In this document: one piece after another, positions 1-8,910 of the stretch
How the letters are laid out: the number at the start of each line of letters is the position of its first letter
Position numbering within the stretch: position 1 is the stretch's first letter
Assembly (NCBI RefSeq): GCF_018279165.1
Contig: NZ_CP047289.1
Location: forward strand, 1,672,501 to 1,736,500
DNA: 64,000 nt
Reading direction: 5' to 3'
DNA from: Falsirhodobacter algicola
GTDB lineage: Bacteria > Pseudomonadota > Alphaproteobacteria > Rhodobacterales > Rhodobacteraceae
The notes under the pieces: model-generated
The model's input: the letters and a program-made list of their open reading frames with translations, nothing else
Database searches by the model: none
What the model was told of the DNA's origin: nothing
Program-made: the position numbers and the translations under genes

Positions 1-65
1 AACTCCGCCAGCGCCTCGTCCAGCGAGGCGAGGGCTTTTTCAAACGATGACAACTCCAGCTTCAT
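1..65 (-). CDS. Partial N-terminus, possible HI0074-type nucleotidyltransferase substrate-binding (HEPN) protein
   Basis: Only the first 21 codons are inside the window; the gene runs off the left edge. Its ATG overlaps the hsdM stop as ATGA, so it is translationally coupled to hsdM. The readable N-terminus ([21 protein letters not shown]) is an amphipathic helix of the kind that opens HI0074-family substrate-binding/HEPN proteins, which pair with MNT nucleotidyltransferases. Such pairs are known inside type I restriction operons. With so few residues the family call is tentative. The start codon and coupling are clear. Confidence 0.45.
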   Translation of the reverse strand, partial: MKLELSSFEKALASLDEALAE

Positions 66-1606
66 TGCGGCCCTCCCGGGATGCGTGACAGTGTGCAGCG
101 AATCAGATCGGCCATGCGGGCGCTTTCGGTCAGTTGCGCGTCAAGCTGGGCGGCGAGGGCGGCGAATTTCTCGTCGAAGGGTACGCCGTCGTCTTTCTCA
201 TCCGCAGCGCCGACATAACGGCCCGGGGTCAGGACGTAGTCATGTTTACGGATCGCGTCGAGATCGGCGCTGGCGCAGAAGCCCGGTTCATCCTTGTAGG
301 GCTGGTCCGGCGCCTTGGCCCGCCAGCGGTGGTAGGTGTCGGCGATCTTGTCGATCTCGCTATCGTCGAAGTCGCGGCGCACCCGGTCGACCATATGGCC
401 CATCTGGCGCGCGTCGATGAACAGCACCTCGCCCCGCCGGTCACGGTGGCCATTTGCGGATTTTTCATTGGCCAGGATCCACAGGCAGGCGGGAATCTGC
501 GTGGAATAGAAGAGCTGCCCCGGCAGGGCGACCATGCAATCGACCTTGTCGGCCTCGATCATGGCGCGGCGGATGTTGCCCTCGCCCGATTGTTGCGAGG
601 ACATTGAGCCGTTCGCCAGCACCACGCCCGCCGTGCCGCGCGGGGCCAGATGGTGCAGGATATGTTGCAGCCAGGCGTAGTTGGCGTTGCCTTTGGGCGG
701 TGTGCCGTATTTCTTCCAACGCGCGTCGTCGATGAGGCGTTCCTGTCCCCAGTCGGAAATGTTGAAGGGCGGGTTGGCGAGGATGTAGTCGGCGCGCAGG
801 TCGGGCAGTTCATCGCGGATGAAGGAGCCTTCGTTGTTCCACTTGATCTCGGCGTCGATGCCCTGCACGGCGAGGTTCATCATCGCGAGACGCCAGGTCG
901 TATGGTTGATTTCCTGTCCATAGACCGAGATGTCATCGCGGCGGCCGCCGTGATCCTCGATGAAGTTCTCGGACTGGATGAACATACCGCCCGATCCGCA
1001 GCAGGGATCATAGACGCGGCCTTTCTTCGGCTCCAACATGGACACCAGCGTGCGAACGACGGAACGCGGCGTGAAGAATTCGCCGCCGCGTTTACCTTCT
1101 GAAGAGGCGAAGCCGGACAGGAAGTACTCGTATACCCGGCCAAGGAGGTCGCGGGCTTCGGAAGCGTCCCCACGCATATCGATCTTGGAGAACAGATCGA
1201 TCAGATCGCCCAGCATTTCTTTGTTTAGTGTGGCGCGGGCGTAGTTCTTGGGGAGAACACCCTTAAGCTTCTCGTTGGCTGGTACTTTCTCGATGGCCTC
1301 CATGGCGTCATCGATCAACTTGCCGATATTCGGATCGCGCGCCTTGTCTCGAAGGTGGGTCCAGCGAGCTTCGACTGGCACCCAGAAAATATTCTCTGCA
1401 AGATACTCTTCAGGGTCTTCCGCATCCGCGTACTCATCGGCGACCAGCTGAGCGTGATAGGTTTCAAAGGCTTCAGAGATGTACTTGAGGAAGACCAGAC
1501 CAAGCACGACGTGCTTGTACTCCGATGGCTCTAAGTTGCCGCGAAGTCGGTCTGCAGCTTTGAAAAGGTCGGCTTCGAAGCCCAAGTCGGACGTTTGCAC
1601 GCTCAT
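62..1606 (-). CDS. hsdM: Type I restriction-modification system DNA methyltransferase subunit (HsdM)
   Basis: A 514-residue N6-adenine methyltransferase. It has the HsdM N-terminal helical domain (about residues 8-150), the SAM motif DPCCGSGG at about 200-207 and the catalytic NPPF at about 278-281. It methylates the target adenine on host DNA together with an HsdS specificity subunit, which is not in the window and presumably lies to the left with hsdR. The ATG at 1606 is chosen because the family alignment begins at [13 protein letters not shown] and because it overlaps the upstream stop as ATGA; the longer reading frame starts inside the previous gene. It is cargo of the element whose integrase lies at 3001-4071. 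Confidence 0.95.
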   Translation of the reverse strand: MSVQTSDLGFEADLFKAADRLRGNLEPSEYKHVVLGLVFLKYISEAFETYHAQLVADEYADAEDPEEYLAENIFWVPVEARWTHLRDKARDPNIGKLIDDAMEAIEKVPANEKLKGVLPKNYARATLNKEMLGDLIDLFSKIDMRGDASEARDLLGRVYEYFLSGFASSEGKRGGEFFTPRSVVRTLVSMLEPKKGRVYDPCCGSGGMFIQSENFIEDHGGRRDDISVYGQEINHTTWRLAMMNLAVQGIDAEIKWNNEGSFIRDELPDLRADYILANPPFNISDWGQERLIDDARWKKYGTPPKGNANYAWLQHILHHLAPRGTAGVVLANGSMSSQQSGEGNIRRAMIEADKVDCMVALPGQLFYSTQIPACLWILANEKSANGHRDRRGEVLFIDARQMGHMVDRVRRDFDDSEIDKIADTYHRWRAKAPDQPYKDEPGFCASADLDAIRKHDYVLTPGRYVGAADEKDDGVPFDEKFAALAAQLDAQLTESARMADLIRCTLSRIPGGPQ

Positions 1607-1893
1607 CGGATTGTCTCGATCTTCGGCTTTGACGTGAAGGACATGCAGGCGGCTGACGTCCATGAGACGACGATACTCAGTACGGTAATGACCCCGAAGG
1701 CCGCCGCTGCCAGTTGAGGGCCTTCTTTTAGGAAGACGATGCCAAAACCTGCCCACCCAAGTCCGGCAACTGCACAGGCTGCGATAGCGAGCTGAAAGCA
1801 CCGATTGCGAGCCTGATCCAGGCGCCGTCCACTGGATTGAGCCCGAGCTTGGGCGAGAACCTTGCGCGCTTCCGCTAAGATGATGTTCTGCAT
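1603..1893 (-). CDS. Small two-helix membrane protein in the restriction-modification operon, unknown function
   Basis: A 96-residue protein with a basic, amphipathic N-terminal stretch (about 1-32) followed by two hydrophobic segments (about 34-54 and 62-84) and a short polar tail, which suggests an inner-membrane hairpin. I do not recognise a family. Its ATG lies in a TGATG overlap with the XRE gene stop and its own stop overlaps the hsdM ATG (ATGA), so all three are probably co-translated from one mRNA. It could be an accessory of the modification system, a small toxin, or a neutral passenger; the sequence does not decide. Confidence 0.7.
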   Translation of the reverse strand: MQNIILAEARKVLAQARAQSSGRRLDQARNRCFQLAIAACAVAGLGWAGFGIVFLKEGPQLAAAAFGVITVLSIVVSWTSAACMSFTSKPKIETIR

Positions 1894-2297
1894 CACGAAT
1901 CCTTCCTCAATGTCTTGAAATACGCATCCATGCGGGTAGGGTTGATCCCTCCCTCGCGCAGTATTTCGTCAAAAACGTACTGTACGACGTCTGATTCATA
2001 GTCCGGGCTAGGGGTCTGCCCCTCTTCGATGAAGTGCTCGCGCACAGCGATCACTGCTGCTTTGAGCGCGTCGCGCGTCTCAGGGCCGGTTCTGGCCCCT
2101 TCGCCGGTCAGGAGCCAAGAGATGTTCACGTCGTATTTGTCAGCGATGCCAAGAGCGACGGCCAACGGAAGTTCGCGAATCCCGAGTTCATAGTTCTTGT
2201 AAGCACGATCAGAGAGGCCGAATTCGGCTCCAAAAGCTGCCTGAGATAGCCCAGTCGCCTTTCTGATTGCCGATAAACGCTCTTGCAGACTGCTCAT
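1893..2297 (-). CDS. XRE-family (cI-like) helix-turn-helix repressor
   Basis: A 134-residue regulator. An HTH_3/XRE domain occupies about residues 4-68 (helix-turn-helix around [22 protein letters not shown], ending in [12 protein letters not shown], typical of phage-type repressors). An acidic C-terminal region of about 60 residues follows. The ATG at 2297 fits the domain start; the longer frame to 2432 has no family support. It heads the operon with the membrane protein and hsdM and is divergent from the small HTH gene at 2399. Repeated GTTACC elements at its start suggest autoregulation and control of modification dosage, like a controller protein. Confidence 0.85.
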   Translation of the reverse strand: MSSLQERLSAIRKATGLSQAAFGAEFGLSDRAYKNYELGIRELPLAVALGIADKYDVNISWLLTGEGARTGPETRDALKAAVIAVREHFIEEGQTPSPDYESDVVQYVFDEILREGGINPTRMDAYFKTLRKDS

Positions 2298-2324
2298 TGT
2301 TACCCTATGGTATCGATTGTTACC
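2296..2324. promoter_or_regulatory. Candidate operator: 9-bp direct repeat ATTGTTACC, 20 bp apart
   Basis: ATTGTTACC occurs at 2296-2304 and again at 2316-2324. Between them GGTATC (2309-2314) is a near-inverse half site (GATACC on the other strand). This gives three half sites at 10-bp steps on the same DNA face. The array overlaps the XRE start codon and the divergent intergenic region, where a cI-like repressor would bind. Function is inferred. Confidence 0.5.
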
Positions 2325-2398
2325 TATATTTGCGAACGAGTCACAATCGTGCCGCTTCATTCCCAACCGTAGCTGATCGTTCCTAGTTCGCCAAGAAA

Positions 2399-2614
2399 AT
2401 GGAGAGCGTTTTGCAAGGATTTCAGACTCCACGTGAGCTCGCCACTACATCTGGGTGGCCAGAAAAGACGATCCGCAGCCTCATTGCATCCAATGAGCTA
2501 CGCCATCTTCGCTTGAATAATCGGTTCTTCGTGCCCGATGGAGCCCTCGACGAATTTATCGAGCGGAAGATGATTGTCCCAGTGGCTCTGCACGAGCGTG
2601 AGGACCAATCATGA
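2399..2614 (+). CDS. Small helix-turn-helix protein, excisionase/AlpA-like
   Basis: A 71-residue protein. The N-terminal half reads as a winged helix-turn-helix of the MerR/excisionase superfamily (FQTPRELATTSGWPEKTIRSL, then a wing with LRLNNRFFVPDGALDEFI). It is divergent from the XRE repressor, starting about 100 bp away. Near an integrase it is best read as an excisionase or transcriptional activator of the element. The assignment rests on the fold-like pattern, not on a recognised named family. Confidence 0.65.
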   Translation: MESVLQGFQTPRELATTSGWPEKTIRSLIASNELRHLRLNNRFFVPDGALDEFIERKMIVPVALHEREDQS

Positions 2615-2756
2615 GCGTGGCTGATCAGTCTCTTCACTGTCGGATAATGCGAAGCCCGTTGCATATGCGGGGCAACTCTCCCTCGAGCGAAGCCTGCCCC
2701 AGCCAGTCTATCTCGGCTAAAGATGCAACTAAGATGGCGCTGTAGGAGGTTAAGTT

Positions 2757-3014
2757 ATGCTGCGAGATATCCAGCTGATTTCCACTCAGCAATTGGCAGA
2801 GCATCTTGGCTACGATACGGCCTCGACTTCTTTCTATGAATTCTGCCGTCATCTTCGCATAGCACCAGTGCCTGGTCGGAGAGGGTGGTACGACCCCAAG
2901 TTGGTGCGTTCGCGGCTGGATCAGGCGCAAGGCGTGGATCAGATCTCCAGCAATGTGAGCACTCGCTCTCGGAATTTGGTTGCAGAAAGGAGAGCCCGCC
3001 TTGGTAAAGCGTAG
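2757..3014 (+). CDS. Small DNA-binding protein upstream of integrase, possible excisionase
   Basis: An 85-residue protein with a strong Shine-Dalgarno (AGGAGG, 2743-2748) before its ATG. Residues about 5-55 contain a helix-turn-helix-like section (LISTQQLAEHLGYDTAS, then VPGRRGWYDPKLVRSRLDQ), and the C-terminus is basic. It overlaps the integrase start by 14 bp and so is co-expressed with it. A recombination directionality factor is the likeliest role, but the HTH protein at 2399 is an equal candidate. The 142 bp before it (2615-2756) hold no gene I can support. Confidence 0.65.
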   Translation: MLRDIQLISTQQLAEHLGYDTASTSFYEFCRHLRIAPVPGRRGWYDPKLVRSRLDQAQGVDQISSNVSTRSRNLVAERRARLGKA

Positions 3015-4071
3015 TCTTCCCAAAGGAGTCCACAGGGTCCGTCGGAAACTTAAGTGCGGAGCAAAATACCACTTCTACGCGTGGCGAGGCGGCCCTAAGT
3101 TCTGGGAGGCTGTCATACCTTACCCCGTGGAGCCTGAGTTTTTCCAAGCGTTCTCTGCTTGCACAGCTCCACAGAAATCCAGCGCCAATCTAGTCGATGA
3201 TCTGGTAACAGATTTTCTGAGCAGTGATGCCATGCCGCCTCGGGCTCGCTCGCGGAAGGATGTCGAGCTCTGGGTCAAGAGGTTTCAAGACGAATTTGGT
3301 TCAGACCCAACGGCGATGTTTGAAGAAGCTGCTTCTCGGGCTGAACTTAATACTTGGCGCAAGCGCTGGATTAATTCACCAAAACAGTACGATATGGCGG
3401 GCACACACGCTGTCAAATTACTGAACTGGGCTGTCGGCGAGGGGCGGCTTAAGGAGCATTACTGCCATAAGCTCAAGAAGCTCTATGTGGCCGATCGCAG
3501 CGAGATTGTATGGACGCCAGCTGATATCAAGGCGTTCAACAAAGTTGCGCCTCAATGGGTCCAGCGCATCTTGATGCTGGGCTGTGAGACGGGGTTGCGC
3601 GTGTCGGATTTGGTGGAGGTTCGGAAGGACCACTTTGAAGACACAGCCCACGGGAAGCGGCTGCGCTTCAAGACCGGCAAACGTGGGCGTGTTGCATATA
3701 TCCCTGTAACAAATGGTCTTCAGTCGCTCTTGGATGCGACGCCTGAAAGTCAGGAAACGCTTTTGGTAGGGCAGCTTGGTGATCCCCTTCAATCCCGATG
3801 GGCATCAAACCAAATCACGAAATGGCGGCGTGAAGCAAAGGTGTCCTCTTGGGAGGATGGGCGAGAAAAAACACTGGCGGACACGCGAGGTACGGCAGCA
3901 ACGCGTTTGCTCAACGCGGACCTGTCGCTGCGTCAGATTGCAACGCTCATGGGATGGTCAGTACGTTATGCCGCGCAAGTTATCGAGATCTACGCCCGTG
4001 TAAGTCCGGACGAGAGCGACTTGGTTTTGGCGCGTCTGGAAGCTGCAAAAGCGCGTACTCAGCAGTTATAA
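3001..4071 (+). CDS. Tyrosine site-specific integrase
   Basis: A 356-residue phage-type integrase with a basic N-terminal arm-binding part, a SAM-like core-binding domain (about 60-155) and a C-terminal catalytic domain. Visible active-site positions are Arg200 in GCETGLRVSD, Lys in FKTGKRGRV (about 224-227), Arg296 in ADTRGTAATRL, Trp319 in MGWS and nucleophile Tyr331 in IEIYARV. The usual His of HxxR is Ala (AxxR), as noted in the findings. The TTG at 3001 is preferred over 2980 because AAAGGAGA (2986-2993) sits at correct spacing. The gene ends 69 bp from the 3' end of tRNA-Cys, the normal arrangement for an element inserted into a tRNA. Confidence 0.92.
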   Translation: MVKRSLPKGVHRVRRKLKCGAKYHFYAWRGGPKFWEAVIPYPVEPEFFQAFSACTAPQKSSANLVDDLVTDFLSSDAMPPRARSRKDVELWVKRFQDEFGSDPTAMFEEAASRAELNTWRKRWINSPKQYDMAGTHAVKLLNWAVGEGRLKEHYCHKLKKLYVADRSEIVWTPADIKAFNKVAPQWVQRILMLGCETGLRVSDLVEVRKDHFEDTAHGKRLRFKTGKRGRVAYIPVTNGLQSLLDATPESQETLLVGQLGDPLQSRWASNQITKWRREAKVSSWEDGREKTLADTRGTAATRLLNADLSLRQIATLMGWSVRYAAQVIEIYARVSPDESDLVLARLEAAKARTQQL

Positions 4072-4139
4072 GTGTAAACGCAACTGTAAACGGCTAGGCC
4101 GCTACACTGAAAGGAGTGATGTAAGTGCTTGATTTCAAA

Positions 4140-4213
4140 TGGAGGCGGGTACCGGAATCGAACCGGTCTTCACGGATTTGCAATCCGCTGCGTAACCTCT
4201 CCGCCAACCCGCC
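4140..4213 (-). tRNA. tRNA-Cys(GCA)
   Basis: On the minus strand the 74-nt cloverleaf begins GGCGGGT, pairs with ACCCGCC near the end and carries an encoded CCA. The anticodon loop TTGCAAA gives anticodon GCA. Its 3' end faces the integrase gene, so the last part of this tRNA is the probable attachment-site core. The far att copy is outside the window. Confidence 0.95.
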
Positions 4214-4273
4214 GTCGCCCAAGAGTGAGGGGTGTTTAGCGGACCTTGCGGCCCCGCGCAATAGGGTGCTGCG

Positions 4274-7200
4274 TCAGCCGGAGGCGACGAGCGCCTCGGC
4301 CCGGCGCAGATCGACGCTGACCAGTTGACTGACGCCCTGCTCCACCATCGTCACGCCGAACAGCCGGTCCATGCGGGACATCGTCACCGCGTGGTGGGTG
4401 ATGATCAGGAAACGCGTCCGGGTGCGGCGGGTCATCTCGTCCAAGAGATCGCAGAAACGCGTCACGTTCGCATCGTCCAGCGGCGCATCCACCTCGTCCA
4501 GCACGCAGATCGGTGCCGGATTGGCAAGGAACACCGCAAAGATCAGCGCCATCGCCGTCAGCGTCTGCTCCCCCCCGGACAGGAGCGACAGGGTGGACAG
4601 CCGCTTGCCCGGCGGCTGGCACAGGATTTCCAGCCCCGCCTCCAGCGGATCATCGGATTCGACCATCACCAGCCGCGCTTCCCCCCCGCCGAAGAGATGC
4701 GTGAACAGTGCGCCAAAGCTGCGGTTCACCTCCTCGAACGCGGCCAGAAGGCGCTCGCGCCCTTCGCGGTTCAGGGCGGCGATGCCGGCGCGCAGTTGGC
4801 GGATCGCCTCCTCGAGGTCGGCCGCGTCGCGGGCAAGGGCGGCGTGTTCGCTGCCGATGGCGGCGGCATCCTCCTCGGCGCGCAGGTTGACGGCGCCGAG
4901 GCTGTCGCGCGCGCGGCGCAGGCGCAGGATCTCCTCCTCCAGCGTGGCGGCATCGGCCATGTCCTCGGCGGCAACGCCCAGCGCGGTCAGAAGCGCGGCG
5001 GGGCTGCGCTCCGTCTCCTCGTGCAGACGTTCGGCAGCGGCGCGGAGGGCGGCAGCGGCGGCATCGCGCAGCGCCTCGGCGCGGGCGCGGTCCTCGCGGG
5101 CCTCGCCGGCGGCACGCTCAGCGGTGCGCTCGGCGTCCTGCGCGCGGCGCAGCGCATCGTCGGCGGCGGTCAGCGCAGCGCGAGCGCGCGCGCCCCTCGC
5201 CTCCGCCTCCTCCAGCCGGTCCGCAAGCCCGGCGCGCGCGGCGGCAAGCGTGGCCGGGCGAGCCTGCGCCGCCACCAGTTCGCCCTGCGCTTCGGTCTGC
5301 CGGCGGGCCAGATCGCCCGCCCGCCCCTGCGCGGTATCCAGACGCCCGCGCCATGTTCCCAGTTCGCGCGTGGCATCGGCGATGCGTCGGCGGCGCGCCT
5401 CCCCGTCCCGCCGGGCCTCGTCATGGGCGGAGCGGCGGGTGATCATGGCGATGCGCGCGGCCTCCACCGCGATCTTCGCCCCGTCGATCCCGGCGCGGGC
5501 TTCGCTCAGATCCGGCAGACCGGCCAAGGCGGCCTCGGCCTCGGACAGGCGGGTGCGGGCTTCATCCGCCTCGGCATCATGGCGGGCGGCGGCCAAATGC
5601 GCCGTTTCCGCCCGCCCCGACAGGATGGAACGGTCGGCTTCGGCGCGGCTGGCCTGCCGGCTGGCCTCGGCCACGCGGGCATCGGCGGTGCGGCGCGCCT
5701 CGCGGGCCTGCTGATCGGCGCGCGAGGCCGCAGCGAGCGTCGCCCCCGCCCCGTCATGCGCCGCGATCCGGTCCGACAGCCGCCCCTCGGCCGCGCCGAG
5801 TTCGGTGCGCAGCTGCGCCAGCCGGTTGATCCGTTGCAGATGCAGCGTCGCCGCGCTTGGGGCATCGGCCGCGAGCGCGCGGAAACCGTCCCAGCGCCAT
5901 AGATCGCCCTCCGGGCTGACGATGCGCTGACCGGGCCGCAGCGCGGGCTGAAGGCGCGGGCCATCGGCGGCACCGACGATGCCGATCCGCCCCAGCCGCC
6001 GCGCCAGCACCGGCGGGGCGGTGACGTGATCGGACAGGGCAGCCGTGCCGTCCGGAATATCCGGCGCGTCGTAATCGGGCAGCCGCGCCCAGCCCGACCG
6101 CTCATCCCCCTCCTCGAACCGCAGATCGTCGGCGAGGGCCGCGCCCAGCGCCGCCTCATAGCCCGGGGCAACCCGAACGCGGTCCAAGAGCGCGGTGCCC
6201 CGCCCCGCCTCGCGTTCGGTCAGGCGGGCAAGCGCGGACACCTCGGCGCGCAGGGCTTGCACCTCCCCCTCGGCGGCAGAGCGCGCCATGCGGGCCGTCG
6301 CCTCTTCGGATTGGGCGGCGCTTCGCGCCTCCTCGGCGGTGGAGAGGGCGGCTTCGGCCTCTTCGGCGGTGCGGCGGGCGGCGGTCAGCGCCTCCACCGC
6401 GCGATCCAGCGCCTCCGAGGCCGCGTCCTGCGCCTGCGCGGCGGTCGCGGCATCGCTGCGGGCGCGGGCGGCCCCCTGTTCGGCGCGCGCCAAGACGGTG
6501 CGGCTGTCGGCCAGCCCCCGCTGCACCGACTGATGCCGGGCGGACAGGCGCGCCACCTCTTCGGTCAGGCTTGCCTGACGCGCCTCGCAGGTCGCGAGCG
6601 CATCTTCCGCCGCGCGGGCCTCGCGCAGCAGCGCCTCGAGCCGTGCGGGATGATCCGCTTCGGCGGCGGACAGGGCGGCGATCTCGGCCTCGAGGCGCGT
6701 GACCGCATCGGCGGCATCGAGGTTCAGCGCCGCTTCGCGCGCGGCATCGCGGTCGAGCTGGGCCAGACCGTCCTGCAGCGCGCGCAGGGCGGCGGCGGCG
6801 CGCTCTTCCTCGGCGGCAAGGCCGTCCCGTTCGGTCCGCAGGCGTTGCAGCAGGGCGGCGGCGATCGCCTCCTCGTCGCGCAGGGGCGGCAGGGCGGCTT
6901 CGGCGGCCGTGCGCGCCTCGGCGGCCTGCCGGGCGGCGGTTTCGGCGCGGGCGGCATGGGCCATCCGGTCCCGCAGGGCCGCTTCGGCGGCGGCGGCGGC
7001 GGTGTCGGCCTCGTGCCAGCGGCGCCACAGAAGGCTGCCTTCGGCGCGGCGCAGCGCCTCGGCGATCTCGCGGTAGCGTTGGGCCTGCCGGGCCTGCCGG
7101 GCCAATGCGGCAAGCTGCCCGGCCAGCCCCTCCACCACATCGGCGACGCGGGCCAAGTTCCCCTCCGCCGCGCCCAGCCGCAGTTCGGCGTCATGGCGGC

Positions 7201-7726
7201 GCGCATAAAGCCCGGAAATGCCCGCCGCTTCCTCGAGGATGCGGCGGCGCGCCTTGGGGCGGGCGCTGATCAATTCGGCGATCTGCCCCTGACGCACCAG
7301 CGCCGGGCTGTGCGCCCCGGTGGAGGCATCGGCGAACAGCATCTGCACATCCCGCGCCCGCGCATCCTTCATATTGACGCGGTAGGCCGATCCGGCATCG
7401 CGGGTGATGCGGCGGATCACCTCGATCTGGTCCTGATCGTTGAAGCCTGCGGGCGCCAGCCGGTCGGCATTGTCGAGCACCAGCGCCACCTCGGCGAAGC
7501 TGCGCGCGCCGCGGCTGGCGGTTCCGGCGAAGATCACATCCTCCATCCCCGCGCCGCGCATCGCGGTGGGACGGTTTTCGCCCATCACCCAGCGCAGCGC
7601 CTCCAAGAGGTTCGACTTGCCGCAGCCGTTCGGGCCGACCACGCCCGTCAGGCCCGGCTGGATCACGAGATCCGTCGGGTCCACGAAGCTTTTGAAGCCG
7701 TTCAGGCGCAGGCGGGTGAACTGCAA
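4274..7726 (-). CDS. smc: Chromosome segregation ATPase SMC
   Basis: A 1150-residue SMC protein of normal bacterial length. The N-terminal head has the Walker A motif GPNGCGKSN at 31-39 after the family opening FTRLRLNGFKSF. Two long Ala/Arg/Glu-rich coiled coils flank a hinge near the middle (around residues 480-620). The C-terminal head has the signature LSGGEQ at about 1049 and the Walker B CVLDEVDAPLD at about 1074. It forms the ring that organises and separates chromosomes, normally with ScpA/ScpB, which are not here. The start is a TTG with a GGAG-type site upstream. The alternative-frame ORFs across it come from the GC-rich coiled coil. Confidence 0.97.
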   Translation of the reverse strand: MQFTRLRLNGFKSFVDPTDLVIQPGLTGVVGPNGCGKSNLLEALRWVMGENRPTAMRGAGMEDVIFAGTASRGARSFAEVALVLDNADRLAPAGFNDQDQIEVIRRITRDAGSAYRVNMKDARARDVQMLFADASTGAHSPALVRQGQIAELISARPKARRRILEEAAGISGLYARRHDAELRLGAAEGNLARVADVVEGLAGQLAALARQARQAQRYREIAEALRRAEGSLLWRRWHEADTAAAAAEAALRDRMAHAARAETAARQAAEARTAAEAALPPLRDEEAIAAALLQRLRTERDGLAAEEERAAAALRALQDGLAQLDRDAAREAALNLDAADAVTRLEAEIAALSAAEADHPARLEALLREARAAEDALATCEARQASLTEEVARLSARHQSVQRGLADSRTVLARAEQGAARARSDAATAAQAQDAASEALDRAVEALTAARRTAEEAEAALSTAEEARSAAQSEEATARMARSAAEGEVQALRAEVSALARLTEREAGRGTALLDRVRVAPGYEAALGAALADDLRFEEGDERSGWARLPDYDAPDIPDGTAALSDHVTAPPVLARRLGRIGIVGAADGPRLQPALRPGQRIVSPEGDLWRWDGFRALAADAPSAATLHLQRINRLAQLRTELGAAEGRLSDRIAAHDGAGATLAAASRADQQAREARRTADARVAEASRQASRAEADRSILSGRAETAHLAAARHDAEADEARTRLSEAEAALAGLPDLSEARAGIDGAKIAVEAARIAMITRRSAHDEARRDGEARRRRIADATRELGTWRGRLDTAQGRAGDLARRQTEAQGELVAAQARPATLAAARAGLADRLEEAEARGARARAALTAADDALRRAQDAERTAERAAGEAREDRARAEALRDAAAAALRAAAERLHEETERSPAALLTALGVAAEDMADAATLEEEILRLRRARDSLGAVNLRAEEDAAAIGSEHAALARDAADLEEAIRQLRAGIAALNREGRERLLAAFEEVNRSFGALFTHLFGGGEARLVMVESDDPLEAGLEILCQPPGKRLSTLSLLSGGEQTLTAMALIFAVFLANPAPICVLDEVDAPLDDANVTRFCDLLDEMTRRTRTRFLIITHHAVTMSRMDRLFGVTMVEQGVSQLVSVDLRRAEALVASG

Positions 7727-7849
7727 AAGGCAACTCCGATCCGGTCGGTGCCCCTGATATGGGGTTATGCCCCAAAGGTCACGCAGGATGTTGGCACCTT
7801 CCGTCCGGCACGCTCTGCCCCTAGGATCCTAACGATTCGGAGAGATGAC

Positions 7850-8206
7850 ATGATCCCATCCCTGCTGCTTCTCCTAGGCTGCCAACTGGCCGGAGAGGTT
7901 CTGTCGCAAAGCCTGCATGCGCCGGTGCCCGGCCCGGTGCTGGGCATGGTGCTGATGCTGGTGCTGCTGGTGGCGGTGCCGCGCAGTGCGACGATGCTGC
8001 GGCCCGCCGCCTCGGTTCTGCTGGCGCTGCTGTCGCTGCTGCTGGTGCCGGCCGGGGCCGGGATCGTCGCCTATCTGGGCGAGTTGCGCGCCGACGGCCT
8101 TGCGCTGGTCCTGACGCTGGTGGGATCGACCACCGCCGCGCTTTTGGCGGGCGCATGGGCCTTTTTGATCGTCGCCCGCCTGACCGGCAGCCGGAGTGAC
8201 GGATGA
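7850..8206 (+). CDS. lrgA: CidA/LrgA family holin-like membrane protein
   Basis: 118 residues with four hydrophobic segments and the family features PGPVLGMVLML (about 25-35) and LLLVPAGAGIVAY (about 63-75). LrgA/CidA proteins act in the inner membrane as holin/antiholin-like or small-metabolite export components. The ATG at 7850 is preceded by CGGAGAG (7838-7844). Its TGA overlaps the lrgB ATG (ATGA), and it is divergent from smc. Confidence 0.88.
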   Translation: MIPSLLLLLGCQLAGEVLSQSLHAPVPGPVLGMVLMLVLLVAVPRSATMLRPAASVLLALLSLLLVPAGAGIVAYLGELRADGLALVLTLVGSTTAALLAGAWAFLIVARLTGSRSDG

Positions 8207-8910
8207 CCGGCATCTGGACCCTGCTCAGCCACGAATCCCTGCTGTGGATCACCGCCACCGTCGCGGCCTTCTTCCTCGGCGATACCATCGCCCGTGCCAG
8301 CGGGCGCCATGCGGCGGTGAACCCGGTCCTGATCGCGGTCGTGGTCATTGTCGCGCTGCTGCTGCTGACCGGCACCGATTACGACACCTATTTCGAGGGG
8401 GCGCAGTTCATCCACTTCCTCCTCGGCCCCGCGACGGTGGCGCTGGCGCTGCCGATCCGCGACAACCTGCATCATGTGCGCCGGGCGCTGCTGCCGCTGG
8501 CGGCGGCGCTGGTCGCGGGATCGGTGACGGCGGCGGTGTCGGCGGTGGGGATCGCATGGGCGCTGGGGCTGCGGCCCGACATCCTTGCCTCGCTTGCGCC
8601 GAAATCGGCCACGGCGGCGGTGGCGGTCGGCATATCGGAAACGATCGGCGGCATCCCGACGCTGACGGCGGGCCTCGTGCTGATCACCGGAATGACGGGG
8701 GCGATCATCGTGACCCCCTTGATGAACGCGCTCGGCATCCGCGACTGGCGGGCGCGCGGCTTTGCCGTCGGGATCGCGGCGCATGGGATCGGAACGGCCC
8801 GCGCGCTTCAGGTGAACCCGATCGCGGGCGCCTTCGCCGGCCTCGGCATGGGGCTCAACGCCATTCTCACGGCCTTCGTGGCCCCTTGGGCATTAGGACT
8901 TTTCAGATGA
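8203..8910 (+). CDS. lrgB: LrgB family membrane protein
   Basis: 235 residues, almost entirely transmembrane, with the LrgB landmarks PATVALALPI (about 76-85), the PKSATAAVAVGISE stretch (about 145-158) and the conserved C-terminal HGIGTARAL (about 194-202). It works with LrgA as a two-component membrane system linked to murein hydrolase control or to export of small organic acids. It is coupled at both ends, to lrgA and to the P1 peptidase (ATGA each time), so the three products are probably made together. Confidence 0.92.
   Translation: MTGIWTLLSHESLLWITATVAAFFLGDTIARASGRHAAVNPVLIAVVVIVALLLLTGTDYDTYFEGAQFIHFLLGPATVALALPIRDNLHHVRRALLPLAAALVAGSVTAAVSAVGIAWALGLRPDILASLAPKSATAAVAVGISETIGGIPTLTAGLVLITGMTGAIIVTPLMNALGIRDWRARGFAVGIAAHGIGTARALQVNPIAGAFAGLGMGLNAILTAFVAPWALGLFR

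Noticed and set aside
4325-7100. Long plus-strand reading frames opposite smc
   Set aside because: They are the antisense of the GC-rich coiled-coil coding sequence, give Gly/Arg/Ala-rich translations with no family pattern, and lack ribosome sites.
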